From: Novosphingobium sp. PP1Y
Lineage (GTDB): Bacteria > Pseudomonadota > Alphaproteobacteria > Sphingomonadales > Sphingomonadaceae
Length of the DNA stretch: 64,000 bases
Reading direction: 5' to 3'
NCBI RefSeq assembly: GCF_000253255.1
Contig: NC_015580.1
Location: 3,485,001 to 3,549,000 of the forward strand
Shown: one piece after another, positions 8,914-17,817 of the stretch
How the letters are laid out: every line of letters starts with the position of its first letter
Position numbering within the stretch: the first letter of the stretch is position 1
Position numbers and translations under genes: made by a program
Notes under the pieces: generated by a model
The model's input: only the letters and a program-made list of their open reading frames with translations
Told to the model about the DNA's origin: nothing
Database searches by the model: none

Positions 8914-9897
8914 CTAGTCAACGCGGCACAGGTCGGCAACGAAGCCCCTGTGATCCGAACCCAGATCGGGGCTGGTCCGGATGGATTGGACCTTCCAGTC
9001 ACGACCAACCAGCAGGTGATCGATTTGCCAGAACCCGGGGTAGCGGTGGCCTTCGTAAGTGATTGGCCATGTGGGACGATCGGTTCGCGTCAGGCTCATG
9101 CCATTGCGCCCGGCGTAATCGGCCAGGAGCCGCATTCTTGGCGAAAGATTGAAATCGCCGACAATCACGGAACCAGCCGGCACGGTAAGCGCCTTGTCGA
9201 GTTGCCGCAGTTCATGGGACTGTCGCCCCAGCGGCAGAGGACGGGACAAATGCACCGCGAAGACTTGAAGACCTCTCTCGTCTCCGGCACGATCTGCCGG
9301 TCCTTTGAATGGGAGAACCATGCCTGCGGCCGGCAGGGACTTGCGATTGAAAGGGTCGCCGTGCGTCAACGCCTCAGTCGCAGTTGGTTCGATACTGGAA
9401 AACAGCGCCGTCGAGCAACGCCCATTGTCGAGGCACGACTGCCAGTGCGGATAACGCTTTTCGAGCACACTGTGCAGCGGCAGGTATCTGGGCAATTCGG
9501 CCACGCCGACAACCTGCGGCGATTCGGAGTCGAGCCAGGCGGCGATGCGATCCGGATTCTTCGGCTTGTGGGTGTTGATCCAGGCGATCCGCAGGCGTGC
9601 GCTGGAGGGTGAACAGGCAGGGGATCGGGCCAGGTCCGGCCAGAACAGGCCAAGCGCAGGCAGGCAGCAGAAGGCTAAAGCCGCCCTCCCCGCCCATGAT
9701 CGGGCCCGCAGCGCGAGGACGCAAACAAGGACCAGGCTGGCCCATCCCAGCGGTGCGGCAAAGAGATTGATGAGGTCGAGCGCAGGATGCGCATTGCCGA
9801 AGCGCCCAAGGATCATAAGCAGGAGGAGCGGCGCCAGCAGGCATTGCCCAAGGCCATACCAGCAGGAATGTCTTGTGAAGCGCGACCGGCCATCCAT
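8914..9897 (-). CDS. Membrane-anchored endonuclease/exonuclease/phosphatase-fold protein
   Basis: A 327-residue protein with two or three N-terminal membrane helices (about residues 14-80) followed by an EEP-superfamily domain. Family landmarks are present in order: WINTHKP, VVGVAELPR (metal-binding Glu), VFAVHLSRPL, VIVGDFNLSP (the G-D-F-N catalytic motif) and the C-terminal GSDHRG motif. The ATG at 9897 has AAGGAG nine bases upstream. EEP domains hydrolyse phosphodiester or phosphomonoester bonds in nucleic acids, lipids or sugars; the membrane anchor puts the active site on one face of the inner membrane, but the substrate cannot be told. It is convergent with the TolC-type gene and divergent from the acyltransferase. 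Confidence 0.8.
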   Translation of the reverse strand: MDGRSRFTRHSCWYGLGQCLLAPLLLLMILGRFGNAHPALDLINLFAAPLGWASLVLVCVLALRARSWAGRAALAFCCLPALGLFWPDLARSPACSPSSARLRIAWINTHKPKNPDRIAAWLDSESPQVVGVAELPRYLPLHSVLEKRYPHWQSCLDNGRCSTALFSSIEPTATEALTHGDPFNRKSLPAAGMVLPFKGPADRAGDERGLQVFAVHLSRPLPLGRQSHELRQLDKALTVPAGSVIVGDFNLSPRMRLLADYAGRNGMSLTRTDRPTWPITYEGHRYPGFWQIDHLLVGRDWKVQSIRTSPDLGSDHRGFVADLCRVD

Positions 9898-10038
9898 GCA
9901 CCGCTTCTCCTTGCTGAAACGACTGCGACTGGATCGCAGGCTCCTGCCGGCACTGCAACATCCTCTCCTGGTTTCGCATTGCCCCAAGGGCGCAATTGGC
10001 TCCATTTCGGCGGATTCCGGGCCACGCACTGCGTGCCG

Positions 10039-10692
10039 ATGGGGCTAGACCCGACAGCACGCAGCATTTGGGTTCTCGCCCGCGGCAGGGGCCCGGACGC
10101 GCGCCAACCCTTCCGGGAGCAACGGAACTTGCGAGAATCCTTCTTTCTGGCGCTTGCAAATCGCATGCCACGCGGCCGCTTCGGAATTCGGGCGCGCCGG
10201 GAATTGCTGAAGCTTGCCGGCATTGCAATGACAGGAAAGGTCATTGTCCTGGGCCCGGTGACGATCGTACCGGTCGGTGGCGGCCGCCGCATTCGCATCG
10301 GCGAACGGACTTTCATCAACAATGACGTGCGCTTTGCCAGTCGCGGCGGCGTAACGATCGGCAGGAACGTACAGATTGCCGCGCGCGTCAGCTTCGAAAC
10401 CGCGACACACCCACTCAGCTTTACGCAAGGCTGCGCAAGGCCGAGCGTCTACGCGCCGATCGTCGTCGAGGACCATGCCTGGATCGGCGCTGGAGCCATC
10501 TTGCTACCCGGCGTGAAGATCGGCCGCGGGGCGGTTGTCGCCGCCGGGGCCGTGGTGCACCGCGACGTCGCACCGATGACAGTTGTCGGGGGGGTGCCCG
10601 CACGCTTCCTTCGCGACGTGCGCCCACCAAGCGCAAACCCGGTCCAGACGACAGGCACCTGTACCGCGAGCGACGAAGGAAAGCGCGGCTGA
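10039..10692 (+). CDS. Left-handed beta-helix (hexapeptide repeat) O-acyltransferase
   Basis: About 217 residues; the core is a run of hexapeptide repeats (RRIRIGERTFINNDVRFAS, GGVTIGRNVQIAARVSF, APIVVEDHAWIGAGAILLPG, VKIGRGAVVAAGAVVHRDV) ending in the MTVVGGVPARFLRD cap seen in maltose/nodulation O-acetyltransferases. The catalytic His is probably in FETATHPLS. Such enzymes transfer acetyl or other acyl groups to sugars, which suits decoration of the locus polysaccharide. The start is unsure: the ATG at 10039 lacks a good ribosome site, and a GTG at 10033 or a TTG at 10129 (with GGGAGC upstream) are alternatives. The frame is open further upstream over the divergent gene, which I take as chance. 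Confidence 0.82.
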   Translation: MGLDPTARSIWVLARGRGPDARQPFREQRNLRESFFLALANRMPRGRFGIRARRELLKLAGIAMTGKVIVLGPVTIVPVGGGRRIRIGERTFINNDVRFASRGGVTIGRNVQIAARVSFETATHPLSFTQGCARPSVYAPIVVEDHAWIGAGAILLPGVKIGRGAVVAAGAVVHRDVAPMTVVGGVPARFLRDVRPPSANPVQTTGTCTASDEGKRG

Positions 10693-10831
10693 TCGAGCCT
10701 GCCAGCGCAAGCCCCGAGCGATCGGCGCCCCCCAGCCATGGATCGGTTTCGGACTTGCCTGACGTTCCGGCCCTCGACGCGGCGTTCTAGTGTGGCCGAA
10801 ATGCATGACCCATTTTGCGGAACCGTAAGCG

Positions 10832-11740
10832 ATGACTGCATATGACCAGATCCCGGCCCTTCAGCCTTCGGTGGCAGTTGTCGTCGCCAGCCTCGGCCGC
10901 CCCGACCTGATACGTCAGTTCCAGATCCTGATGGAGCGGCAGACAAGCAGCCCGGACATCCTGATGTTCTCGGTCGTCAGCGCGGCAGACCTTCCGCCCG
11001 GCCTGGAGGAAAGCACCCGCTTGCGTGTCATCCGCGGCAGCAAGGGCCTCTGCGCCCAGCGCAACCGCGCGCTGGACTGGCTGAAGGCGCGCTTCGACAT
11101 CATCGTTTTCTATGACGATGATTTCGTCCCATCAAAGTTCAGCATCCAAAACATCCGCGCATTCTTCGCCGAGCATCCGCAAGTTGCAGGGGCGACCGGA
11201 AAGGTTCTGGCTGACGGGATCAATGGTGCAGGGATCTCCTTCGGCGAGGCGATGCAGATCGTGCGCGCGCATGAGAAGCGCCGGTTCGCACCCAACTGCA
11301 TCGTCAGGGGATTACGGGGTCTTTACGGCTGCAACATGGCCTATCGCACCACCGCCATCGGTGAACATCGCTTCGACGAACGGCTGCGGCTCTACGCATG
11401 GCAGGAGGATATCGACTTTGCCGCTTCGGTCGGCACGAACGGCCGGCTTGTGCAGACTTTTGCCTTTTCGGGGGTTCATCGCGGCGTAAAGCTGGGGCGT
11501 ACGCCTGGATTGAAGCTTGGCTATTCGCAAATCATCAATCCCTCCTACCTTGTGCGCAAGGGCACGATGTCACGCCGCTTCGCTGCCCGGCTGATGCTGC
11601 GCAACCTGGCTGCCAATCACCTGAAGGCCCTGCGACCGGAACCGTGGGTGGACCGCGCCGGACGAATGAAAGGCAACTGGATCGGCCTGTTCGATCTTAT
11701 CCGCGGCAATCTGACTCCGGAACGGATCGAAACGCTCTGA
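10832..11740 (+). CDS. Family 2 glycosyltransferase (GT-A fold)
   Basis: A 302-residue cytosolic transferase. The N-terminus SVAVVVASLGRPDLIRQF is the nucleotide-sugar binding start of GT2 enzymes, IIVFYDDDFVPS supplies the DxD-type metal site (around residues 92-97), and the later GCNMAYRTTAIGEHRFDERL plus YAWQEDIDFA carry the acceptor-side ED motif. No membrane helices are evident. It follows the acyltransferase by 139 bp on the same strand, so it may share its transcript, and is most likely part of the exopolysaccharide pathway. Its donor sugar is unknown. Confidence 0.87.
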   Translation: MTAYDQIPALQPSVAVVVASLGRPDLIRQFQILMERQTSSPDILMFSVVSAADLPPGLEESTRLRVIRGSKGLCAQRNRALDWLKARFDIIVFYDDDFVPSKFSIQNIRAFFAEHPQVAGATGKVLADGINGAGISFGEAMQIVRAHEKRRFAPNCIVRGLRGLYGCNMAYRTTAIGEHRFDERLRLYAWQEDIDFAASVGTNGRLVQTFAFSGVHRGVKLGRTPGLKLGYSQIINPSYLVRKGTMSRRFAARLMLRNLAANHLKALRPEPWVDRAGRMKGNWIGLFDLIRGNLTPERIETL

Positions 11741-11931
11741 TTTCAGTTATTTGTATCAACCGAAACCTAACTTATGATTGCACGCAACTTAAGGCGTGAC
11801 GGATCTCGTTAGCCCCACCTGACTTCTGCGGCAGAGGGGGAGTGGCGGGGATTGATGGTTTCATAACCACACAAGTTCTTCTAGAACCGTAGAATCAGGT
11901 GCGATATAACCGCTGCTAGATAGCGATAACG

Positions 11932-12321
11932 ATGAACGAAGGTCCGCACAAATCCAGTCCCATGCAGCGGGGACGACGAGAGCAGAGTCGCTTGCGCGTC
12001 CGCCTGCCCGTGCGTCTGGAAACAAGGTCCGTTACCTGTCGTGCGATACTGATCGATTTGTCGTCAAGCGGCGCGCGACTGGCTCTGGAGAACCTGCCCA
12101 GGGTGGGGACCGAGGCGCTGATCCTATGGGACAAGTACGAAGCATTCGGCGAAGTGGTCTGGGCTGAGGGAGTTCAGTGCGGCATCGCCTTTTTCGATCC
12201 GCTCCCTGGGGACGTGGTGCTGAAAACGCGTGAGCTCGATGATGCCGCCCACCTGCCGCAGGATAAGGAACTTCTGCGACAGGTGGCACGGCAATGGGTC
12301 GAGGGGACGACCCGGCTCTGA
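11932..12321 (+). CDS. PilZ-domain c-di-GMP receptor protein
   Basis: A 129-residue single-domain protein. The c-di-GMP signature is present: arginines in RRGREQSR-like RxxxR (MQRGRREQSRLRVR, about residues 8-21) and the D-x-S-x-x-G loop as IDLSSSGARL (about 41-50). The rest is a short beta barrel (VGTEALILWDKYEAFGEVVWAE, GIAFFDP). Such proteins bind c-di-GMP and pass the signal to partners controlling polysaccharide production or motility. It lies 190 bp downstream of the glycosyltransferase; placement at the edge of the polysaccharide locus suggests, but does not prove, a role in it. Two diguanylate cyclase genes elsewhere in the window could supply ligand. Confidence 0.88.
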   Translation: MNEGPHKSSPMQRGRREQSRLRVRLPVRLETRSVTCRAILIDLSSSGARLALENLPRVGTEALILWDKYEAFGEVVWAEGVQCGIAFFDPLPGDVVLKTRELDDAAHLPQDKELLRQVARQWVEGTTRL

Positions 12322-12351
12322 CCGGAGCGGGGTTTCCCGTGTCTGAGGGGG

Positions 12352-13368
12352 TCAGACAGGCACGGGAGCGGTCAGAGAAACTTCTGAAAAATAGCGAGCC
12401 ATGGCATCGACGGCGGGCTCGGTCAGTTCGATGAAGGCGCGGCGGCGATCGCTGTCGTCGCATACGCGCACGAACAGGCCAGCTTCGACCATCTGGCCGA
12501 TCCAGCGCAGCGCCGTGGTCGGCGGCACGCCGGAAGCGATGCACAGCGAGGTGACCGAAACCCGCTTGCGTTCCAGCCGGGCGGCAGTGAGATCGAGCAA
12601 CATGTCCCATGCCGGATCCGCGAAGAGTTCCTCGTCAAGGAAACGTCCCCGCAATTGCCGCATGCGGATGATCTGCCGCACCGTCTGCGCATCGGGCAGC
12701 CCCAAGCGCGCAGGCTCCCGTCCGGAATGGGCGCCGCGCGCCTGCGATCCTGCGGGTTCGAACGAGAAGGCCGATGCCGCGCTGGCCGGGGCGGACGGAC
12801 GGCCGGGTGCGAGTCGATCAATACGTCCGGCAATCTGGCTGACCTGCTCGGTCAACCGCAAGAGCATCAACCGGTCATTCTCGGACAATTCGCGCAGGCG
12901 CCCCTGGGGGAATTCCGAAAGAACGCGGCCCAGTGCCAGAACCCGCTCGGCCCGGTTGGGATCGACGAGCAGAATTGGGGCGGACTGATCCATGCAAGCG
13001 AACACCGCATCGAGCGCATCGACCGTGGTCGAGACGATCAGGCGGCAGCCCCCCGATGCCGCGCGCTGGTCCAGTTCGGACAAGGCGGCCATCGTCTGCC
13101 CATCGACTTGCGGGCAATCGAGCAGGACGACATCGCCGAGGGCTCGCATCGGCGCATCGACGACATCCCGCAGCGGACCTGCCGCCGACACCGTCAACCC
13201 GGCGGCAGCAGCATCTTCGCGCAGGCTTGCCCGCAAGTGGCCGCGATTGGCATAGATCGAGATCGAAACCGACTGCCCTGTATCGCCATGGCCGGCGGAG
13301 CCGGCACCCTTGCCGAGACCGGCCTTGCCGTAGGAAAAATCGCTCTGGGCAAAGTCCGTCGCTGCCAT
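12352..13368 (-). CDS. Transcriptional regulator: degenerate receiver-like domain plus MarR-like winged helix
   Basis: A 338-residue protein I cannot name. Residues about 30-150 look like a Rossmann/receiver fold: SISIYANRGHLRASLREDAAAAG, then VVLLDCPQVDG where a receiver would carry its phospho-acceptor Asp, and APILLVDPNRAERVL; the usual acidic pair at strand 1 is missing. A proline/alanine linker (about 195-225) leads to a C-terminal winged helix (about 235-335) with TSLCIASGVPPTTALRWIGQMVEAGLFVR as recognition region and the basic wing DDSDRRRAFIELTEPA. The wing and topology match MarR-like regulators. The ATG at 13368 has GGAGG eleven bases upstream. It probably binds DNA; target genes and input signal are unknown. 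Confidence 0.72.
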   Translation of the reverse strand: MAATDFAQSDFSYGKAGLGKGAGSAGHGDTGQSVSISIYANRGHLRASLREDAAAAGLTVSAAGPLRDVVDAPMRALGDVVLLDCPQVDGQTMAALSELDQRAASGGCRLIVSTTVDALDAVFACMDQSAPILLVDPNRAERVLALGRVLSEFPQGRLRELSENDRLMLLRLTEQVSQIAGRIDRLAPGRPSAPASAASAFSFEPAGSQARGAHSGREPARLGLPDAQTVRQIIRMRQLRGRFLDEELFADPAWDMLLDLTAARLERKRVSVTSLCIASGVPPTTALRWIGQMVEAGLFVRVCDDSDRRRAFIELTEPAVDAMARYFSEVSLTAPVPV

Positions 13369-13452
13369 CTCGTCCCGCCTCCATGCTCCTGGACAGGAAC
13401 ATAGTTGGAACAAAATGGCCGCAAGTCAATGATGACGGGCGTTAACTTACTG

Positions 13453-14475
13453 TCACCAGCCGGACAGCTCCCGCGTGACCAGCGCCTCGAGCATGGTCAT
13501 CCCGGCCCGGGTATCGTTGAGGCAGGACAGCACGGCATAGCGCTCTCCACCCGCCGCCTCGAACACCTCGCGCCCGCGGATCGCCAGTTCCTCCAGCGTT
13601 TCCACGCAGTCGGCGGAAAAGCCCGGCGCCGCAATCGCCAGTCGCCGCGTGCCCGACTTCGCCTGCTCTTCGAGAACCGTCTCTGTGGCCGGTTCCAGCC
13701 ACTTGGCGCGGCCAAAACGCGACTGGAAGGTGGTCTCGATCCGCAGGCCCGGGTAGCGCTGCGCAAGGCGATCTCCGAGCAGGCGCGCGGTCTTGCGGCA
13801 GTGACAGTGATAGGGATCGCCCAGGTGAAGCGTTCGTTCGGGCATGCCGTGGAATGACAGCAGCAGGACTTCAGGCGCGAAGTCGAGACCTTCGACCTGC
13901 GCCGCGATGTCCGCCTCCAGCGCCCCGATATAGGCTGCGTCGTCGAAGTAGGGCGGCAGCGTGCGCAATGCCGGCTGCCAGCGCAGATCGCGCAGCGCAT
14001 CGCCTAGCTTGTCCATCACCGAAGCTGTCGTCGCGCCCGAGTACTGCGGGTAGAGCGGGGCCACGAGAATGCGGTCACACCCTGCATCCATCAGCGCCTT
14101 GAGCTTCGAGGGGATCGACGGATTGCCGTAGCGCATCGCCCAGTCCACCCGCACGCCGTCTCCCAGCATGCCCTGCAGCTCGCGGGCCTGTGCGGCGGTA
14201 ATCGCGGCAAGCGGCGAGCCCTCCTCGGTCCAGACCTGGGCATAGGCATGCGCGGATTTCGCGGGGCGGGTGCGCAGGATGATGCCGTGAAGGATCGGCT
14301 TCCATGCGATAGCGGGAATTTCCACCACGCGCTTGTCCGAGAGGAATTCGGCAAGGTAGCGCCGGACCGCATCGGGGGTGGGCGCATCGGGCGTGCCAAG
14401 ATTGACGAGCAGGACCGCCACGCCTCCGCTCGCCACCGCGGGGTGATCGACAGGGCGGATATCTGGGCTGGTCAT
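13453..14475 (-). CDS. hemH: Ferrochelatase
   Basis: A 340-residue enzyme that inserts Fe2+ into protoporphyrin IX as the last step of heme synthesis. Visible family marks are LLVNLGTPDAP at the start, MRYGNPSIPSKL, PLYPQYSGATTASV, the catalytic-His motif LSFHGMPERT, the YHCHCRKTARLL segment, TFQSRFGRAKWLEP and GFSADCVETLEEL near the C-terminus. The ATG at 14475 overlaps the stop codon of the molybdoenzyme gene (TGATG), so translation is coupled; a GTG one codon upstream is also possible. Length fits the family (320-370). Confidence 0.97.
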   Translation of the reverse strand: MTSPDIRPVDHPAVASGGVAVLLVNLGTPDAPTPDAVRRYLAEFLSDKRVVEIPAIAWKPILHGIILRTRPAKSAHAYAQVWTEEGSPLAAITAAQARELQGMLGDGVRVDWAMRYGNPSIPSKLKALMDAGCDRILVAPLYPQYSGATTASVMDKLGDALRDLRWQPALRTLPPYFDDAAYIGALEADIAAQVEGLDFAPEVLLLSFHGMPERTLHLGDPYHCHCRKTARLLGDRLAQRYPGLRIETTFQSRFGRAKWLEPATETVLEEQAKSGTRRLAIAAPGFSADCVETLEELAIRGREVFEAAGGERYAVLSCLNDTRAGMTMLEALVTRELSGW

Positions 14476-16730
14476 CACAGTTCCTCGGCAAAGAGCGGCA
14501 GGCGCCGGAAGCGGTATCCGGTCGCGGAAAAAAGCGCATTGGCAACCGCCGGGGCAACGGCGGCAACGCCCAGCTCTCCCGGATCGGCCGGTTCGGCATC
14601 GCTGGCGATGAAGGCTAGGTCGATCTCCGGGCTGTCTGCCAGGGTCGGCAAGGCAAGGTCGCCCAGGCCATCGAGATCGGGGCGGCCATCGGTATAGCGG
14701 GTGCTGCTGCCCAGCGTCAGGCCGAGCCCGAATATCAGGCCGCCTTCGATCTGCTGGCGGGCAATATCGAAATTGACGATCCGGCCGATGTCGGCAACTG
14801 CGCTCAGCCGCTCGACCCGCACGCCGTTCTCGTCGCGCCGGGCGCTGGCGACGACGGCGATGCGCCCTTCGCCGATCATGTGGCAGGCGATCCCCTGCCC
14901 GCTGTTGTCACCGCCGCCGCCCCACTGCGCCAGCGCGGCGACGCGCTGGAGGCATTCGGCAAGGCGCGGGTTCTGGCCCAGCATGGCCATGCGGAAGGAC
15001 AGCGGCTCGCGCTCGGCCTTGTGGGCGAGTTCGTCGATGAAGGATTCGGTGAAGAAGGCGGTGTAGCCGTGGGCATTGCCGCGCATGCGCGCGGTGGGCA
15101 GGTCGATCCGCGCAGGTACGTGATCGACCGCCACATTGGCAATGCGATAGGGCGGGATTGCGCCGTCCACCGCCATGGCATCGCCTTCGCCGGCGACGGC
15201 GCGGATCGCATCCTGCGGCGTATCGCCATCGAACAGGCGCCGGCCGAATTCGCGAGCCGTCGGCGGCACGGCTATGCGCGCCCGCCAGCCGACCGGATTG
15301 CCCTCGGCATCGGTCCTCGCGGCCATCACGGCCACTGCCGGCGTGCGCGGCAGTCCTGCGGCCTGCTCTTGCCGGCGCGACCAGGTCAATTGCACAGGCT
15401 TGCCCACTTCGCGTGCGATCAGCGCGGCTTCCACCGCATGATCGAGCTCGAGGCGCCGGTCGAAGCTCCCGCCGATCGGCATGGGATAGAGCACCACGTC
15501 GACCACGCTCATGCCCAGAGCCTTTGCCGCAGCCTTTCGCGTTGCCTCGGGCGCCTGCGTGCCGACCCAAAGCTCCAGCCTGCCGCCCTCGATCCGCGCC
15601 GTCGCGCTGGCAGTCTCGATGGTGGCGTGAAGCGCTGGCGCGACTTCATAGCGGATCTGCAGGGGCAAGCCGCCCTTTACCTGCTCCATGTCGCCGTAAG
15701 CGAAGATGCGGTGGGTTTCACCCTGCTGCATCGCCGCGTCGAGCGCGGTGTCGGCCTGGCCGCTGTCGGCTGCGCCGGACACGCGATACCTGGGCGCAGC
15801 GCGGGAAAGCGCGGTGTCTGCCGTCCACCAGTCACGGGCGACGGCGGCGAGCCACGGGCCGTGCTGCACGAAGCGATCGAAACCGCGCAGGCCCCTGGCG
15901 GCATCCTGCCTGTAGCCGATGACTTCGGCGCGGCCGAGCGGCGCATGACGGATCGCGGCGTGGACCATGCCCGGGATCCGGACGTCGCCAGCGAAAGTCC
16001 AGGTGCCATCTACCTTGGAGGGCAGGTCGAGACGGGGATAGGCAAGCTGCAGCCCAGGTACGAAATCGCCCGGATCCTCGCCCATCGGCTGCGGGTCGAG
16101 CGGCGGCGGATCGGGCGGCGAGAAACCGACTGCCTCGCTGGCGAGCACGCCGAAAGGCAGGCGATGGCCCTCGTGAATCACGAAACCGCCCTGCACCCGG
16201 CACTCCTCCCAGGCAACGCCCCAGCGAGCCGCGGCGGCCTGCATCAGCATCGCGCGGGCCGAGGCGGCCGCTTCCCGGACCGGCGCTTCGAAGGCGGCAA
16301 CCGCGGTGCCGTCCGCCGTCACGTTGAAGCGGGTATCCTGCGCCCAGCGGCGGGTGAACACGCTGTCCGGTTCCTCGGCGAGCTTGGGAAAGGCCGGCAT
16401 CCACAGCGGCGCCCATCGCGCGGCGAGGACCTGATTGGCATAGATCGCGCTGGTGGGCGCCGGTTCGACCGCCACCTGCCGCCAATCCGCGCCGAGCTCA
16501 TGGGCGACAATCTGCGGGATGAGGGTGGTTACGCCCTGCCCCATCTCGACTTGTGGAACCGCGACCGAGACGACGCCGTCGCTGCCGATCTTGATCCAGG
16601 CGTCGAAGGCATATTCGTCGCGCCCCGGCTCGAGCGGCAGCGGGAAATGGCGCGGGCGCAGGGCGTAGCCGATGGCAAGTCCGCCACCTGCAAGGGCGCC
16701 GATCAATATGCCTCGGCGCGTGATCGCCAT
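14475..16730 (-). CDS. Tat-exported molybdopterin-binding dehydrogenase large subunit (IorB/xanthine dehydrogenase family)
   Basis: A 751-residue periplasmic molybdenum hydroxylase subunit. The N-terminus ITRRGILIGALAGGGLAIGYAL-type segment (residues 3-24) is a twin-arginine signal. The mature protein shows the VPQVEMGQGVTTLIPQIVAHE cofactor region, GGSFDRRLELDHAVEAALIA, RMRGNAHGYTAFFTESFIDELA and, near the C-terminus, the catalytic-Glu motif GELGVAAVAPAVANAL. These match the isoquinoline 1-oxidoreductase beta type, which oxidises aldehydes or N-heterocycles. No small [2Fe-2S] subunit gene lies beside it; it may be elsewhere. The stop of mrp overlaps its ATG and its own stop overlaps hemH. 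The substrate is unknown. Confidence 0.88.
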   Translation of the reverse strand: MAITRRGILIGALAGGGLAIGYALRPRHFPLPLEPGRDEYAFDAWIKIGSDGVVSVAVPQVEMGQGVTTLIPQIVAHELGADWRQVAVEPAPTSAIYANQVLAARWAPLWMPAFPKLAEEPDSVFTRRWAQDTRFNVTADGTAVAAFEAPVREAAASARAMLMQAAAARWGVAWEECRVQGGFVIHEGHRLPFGVLASEAVGFSPPDPPPLDPQPMGEDPGDFVPGLQLAYPRLDLPSKVDGTWTFAGDVRIPGMVHAAIRHAPLGRAEVIGYRQDAARGLRGFDRFVQHGPWLAAVARDWWTADTALSRAAPRYRVSGAADSGQADTALDAAMQQGETHRIFAYGDMEQVKGGLPLQIRYEVAPALHATIETASATARIEGGRLELWVGTQAPEATRKAAAKALGMSVVDVVLYPMPIGGSFDRRLELDHAVEAALIAREVGKPVQLTWSRRQEQAAGLPRTPAVAVMAARTDAEGNPVGWRARIAVPPTAREFGRRLFDGDTPQDAIRAVAGEGDAMAVDGAIPPYRIANVAVDHVPARIDLPTARMRGNAHGYTAFFTESFIDELAHKAEREPLSFRMAMLGQNPRLAECLQRVAALAQWGGGGDNSGQGIACHMIGEGRIAVVASARRDENGVRVERLSAVADIGRIVNFDIARQQIEGGLIFGLGLTLGSSTRYTDGRPDLDGLGDLALPTLADSPEIDLAFIASDAEPADPGELGVAAVAPAVANALFSATGYRFRRLPLFAEEL

Positions 16731-17716
16731 CAGGGGTGAGCCTTGCTCGCGCCGCCGTCCAGCCATTCCCCGACCTTGCGTGCCAGGTCGGCGAAGGCCT
16801 GCGCCTGCGGCCCTTCGCCGGCAGCGGGGGGCTGGCCGGCATCGCTGTCGAGCCGAATCGACATGTCGAGCGGGATGCGCCCCAGGAAAGTCTGGTTCAT
16901 CGTCTTGGCCGCCGCTTCCGCGCCACCGGCGCCGAAGGGATCGCTGACTTCGCCGCAATGCGGGCAGGCGTAGCCGGCCATGTTCTCGACGACGCCGACG
17001 ATCGGCACGCCGCCCTTCTCGAACAGTTCCATCGCGCGGGTGGCGTCCATCAGCGCGAGGTCCTGCGGCGTGGAGACGATCACCGCGCCGGCCGGCTTGA
17101 ACTTCTGCAGCATCGTGAGTTGCACGTCGCCGGTACCGGGCGGCAGATCGACGATCAGGATTTCCGCCCCGTCCCAGTGCCCCTCGAGCAATTGCGTCAG
17201 GGCTCCCGCCGCCATCGGCCCGCGCCATGCAATGGCCTGCCCGGGGTCGGAAAGGTGCGCCATCGACAGCACCGGTACGCCCCAGCGGCTGGCGATCGGC
17301 ACCAGCTTGCTGTCATGCGCGACCGGACGCTGGCCCTCGGTGCCGAGCAGGCGCGCCTGCGACGGCCCGTAGATATCCGCATCGACGAGGCCGACCTTGC
17401 GCCCCTGCCGGGCGAGCGCGACCGCCAGATTGGTGGCCAGCGTCGACTTGCCGACGCCGCCCTTGCCCGATCCGACCGCGATGATCCGGCGCTCGACCTT
17501 GTCGGCCATCATTGCCACGCGCACCTCGGCAACGCCCTCGGCGCCCGACAGGGCCTGCTTCGCTGCCGCTTCGAGCGCGCTGCGCGCCGACGAATCGAGA
17601 CCGGTCGCATCGAGCACCAGCGTCGCCCGGCCGTCCGCCACCCGCAGCGACTGCAACCGCGTTGCCGCCTCCTGCGGCAGCAGCGCTTTCAGTCCCTCGG
17701 CTTGATCGTTCGACAT
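16730..17716 (-). CDS. mrp: Mrp/ApbC iron-sulfur carrier P-loop ATPase
   Basis: A 328-residue cytosolic ATPase that carries and transfers [4Fe-4S] clusters. A short N-terminal MIP18-like segment (residues 1-85, ending VAEVRVAMMADK) precedes the deviant Walker A VGSGKGGVGKSTLATN (around 98-113), the switch VDADIYGPSQARLLG, the Walker B-like ILIVDLPPGTGD and the conserved cluster-binding C-x-x-C in YACPHCGE. It is the first gene of the coupled set mrp, molybdoenzyme, hemH. Grouping a cluster carrier with a molybdenum hydroxylase and heme synthesis is consistent with metal-cofactor maturation. It is divergent from hflK. Confidence 0.95.
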   Translation of the reverse strand: MSNDQAEGLKALLPQEAATRLQSLRVADGRATLVLDATGLDSSARSALEAAAKQALSGAEGVAEVRVAMMADKVERRIIAVGSGKGGVGKSTLATNLAVALARQGRKVGLVDADIYGPSQARLLGTEGQRPVAHDSKLVPIASRWGVPVLSMAHLSDPGQAIAWRGPMAAGALTQLLEGHWDGAEILIVDLPPGTGDVQLTMLQKFKPAGAVIVSTPQDLALMDATRAMELFEKGGVPIVGVVENMAGYACPHCGEVSDPFGAGGAEAAAKTMNQTFLGRIPLDMSIRLDSDAGQPPAAGEGPQAQAFADLARKVGEWLDGGASKAHP

Positions 17717-17817
17717 GTCTACTCCGGCCCTAGTTCAGGGGCTCAGGTGGCAAAGGGAACGAAAAAGGGCAAGAGAGGCACTGTTTTTGTGGGGATAGGC
17801 TTCCTATAGATGGTCCC

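Noticed and set aside
12336..12366. Hairpin between the PilZ gene and the winged-helix regulator as terminator
   Set aside because: The stem needs a four-base bulge and overlaps the regulator stop codon; no T tract follows.
14880..16739. 619-codon plus-strand frame opposite the molybdopterin dehydrogenase
   Set aside because: The minus-strand protein has a Tat signal and complete motifs; the plus frame is an R/H-rich shadow.
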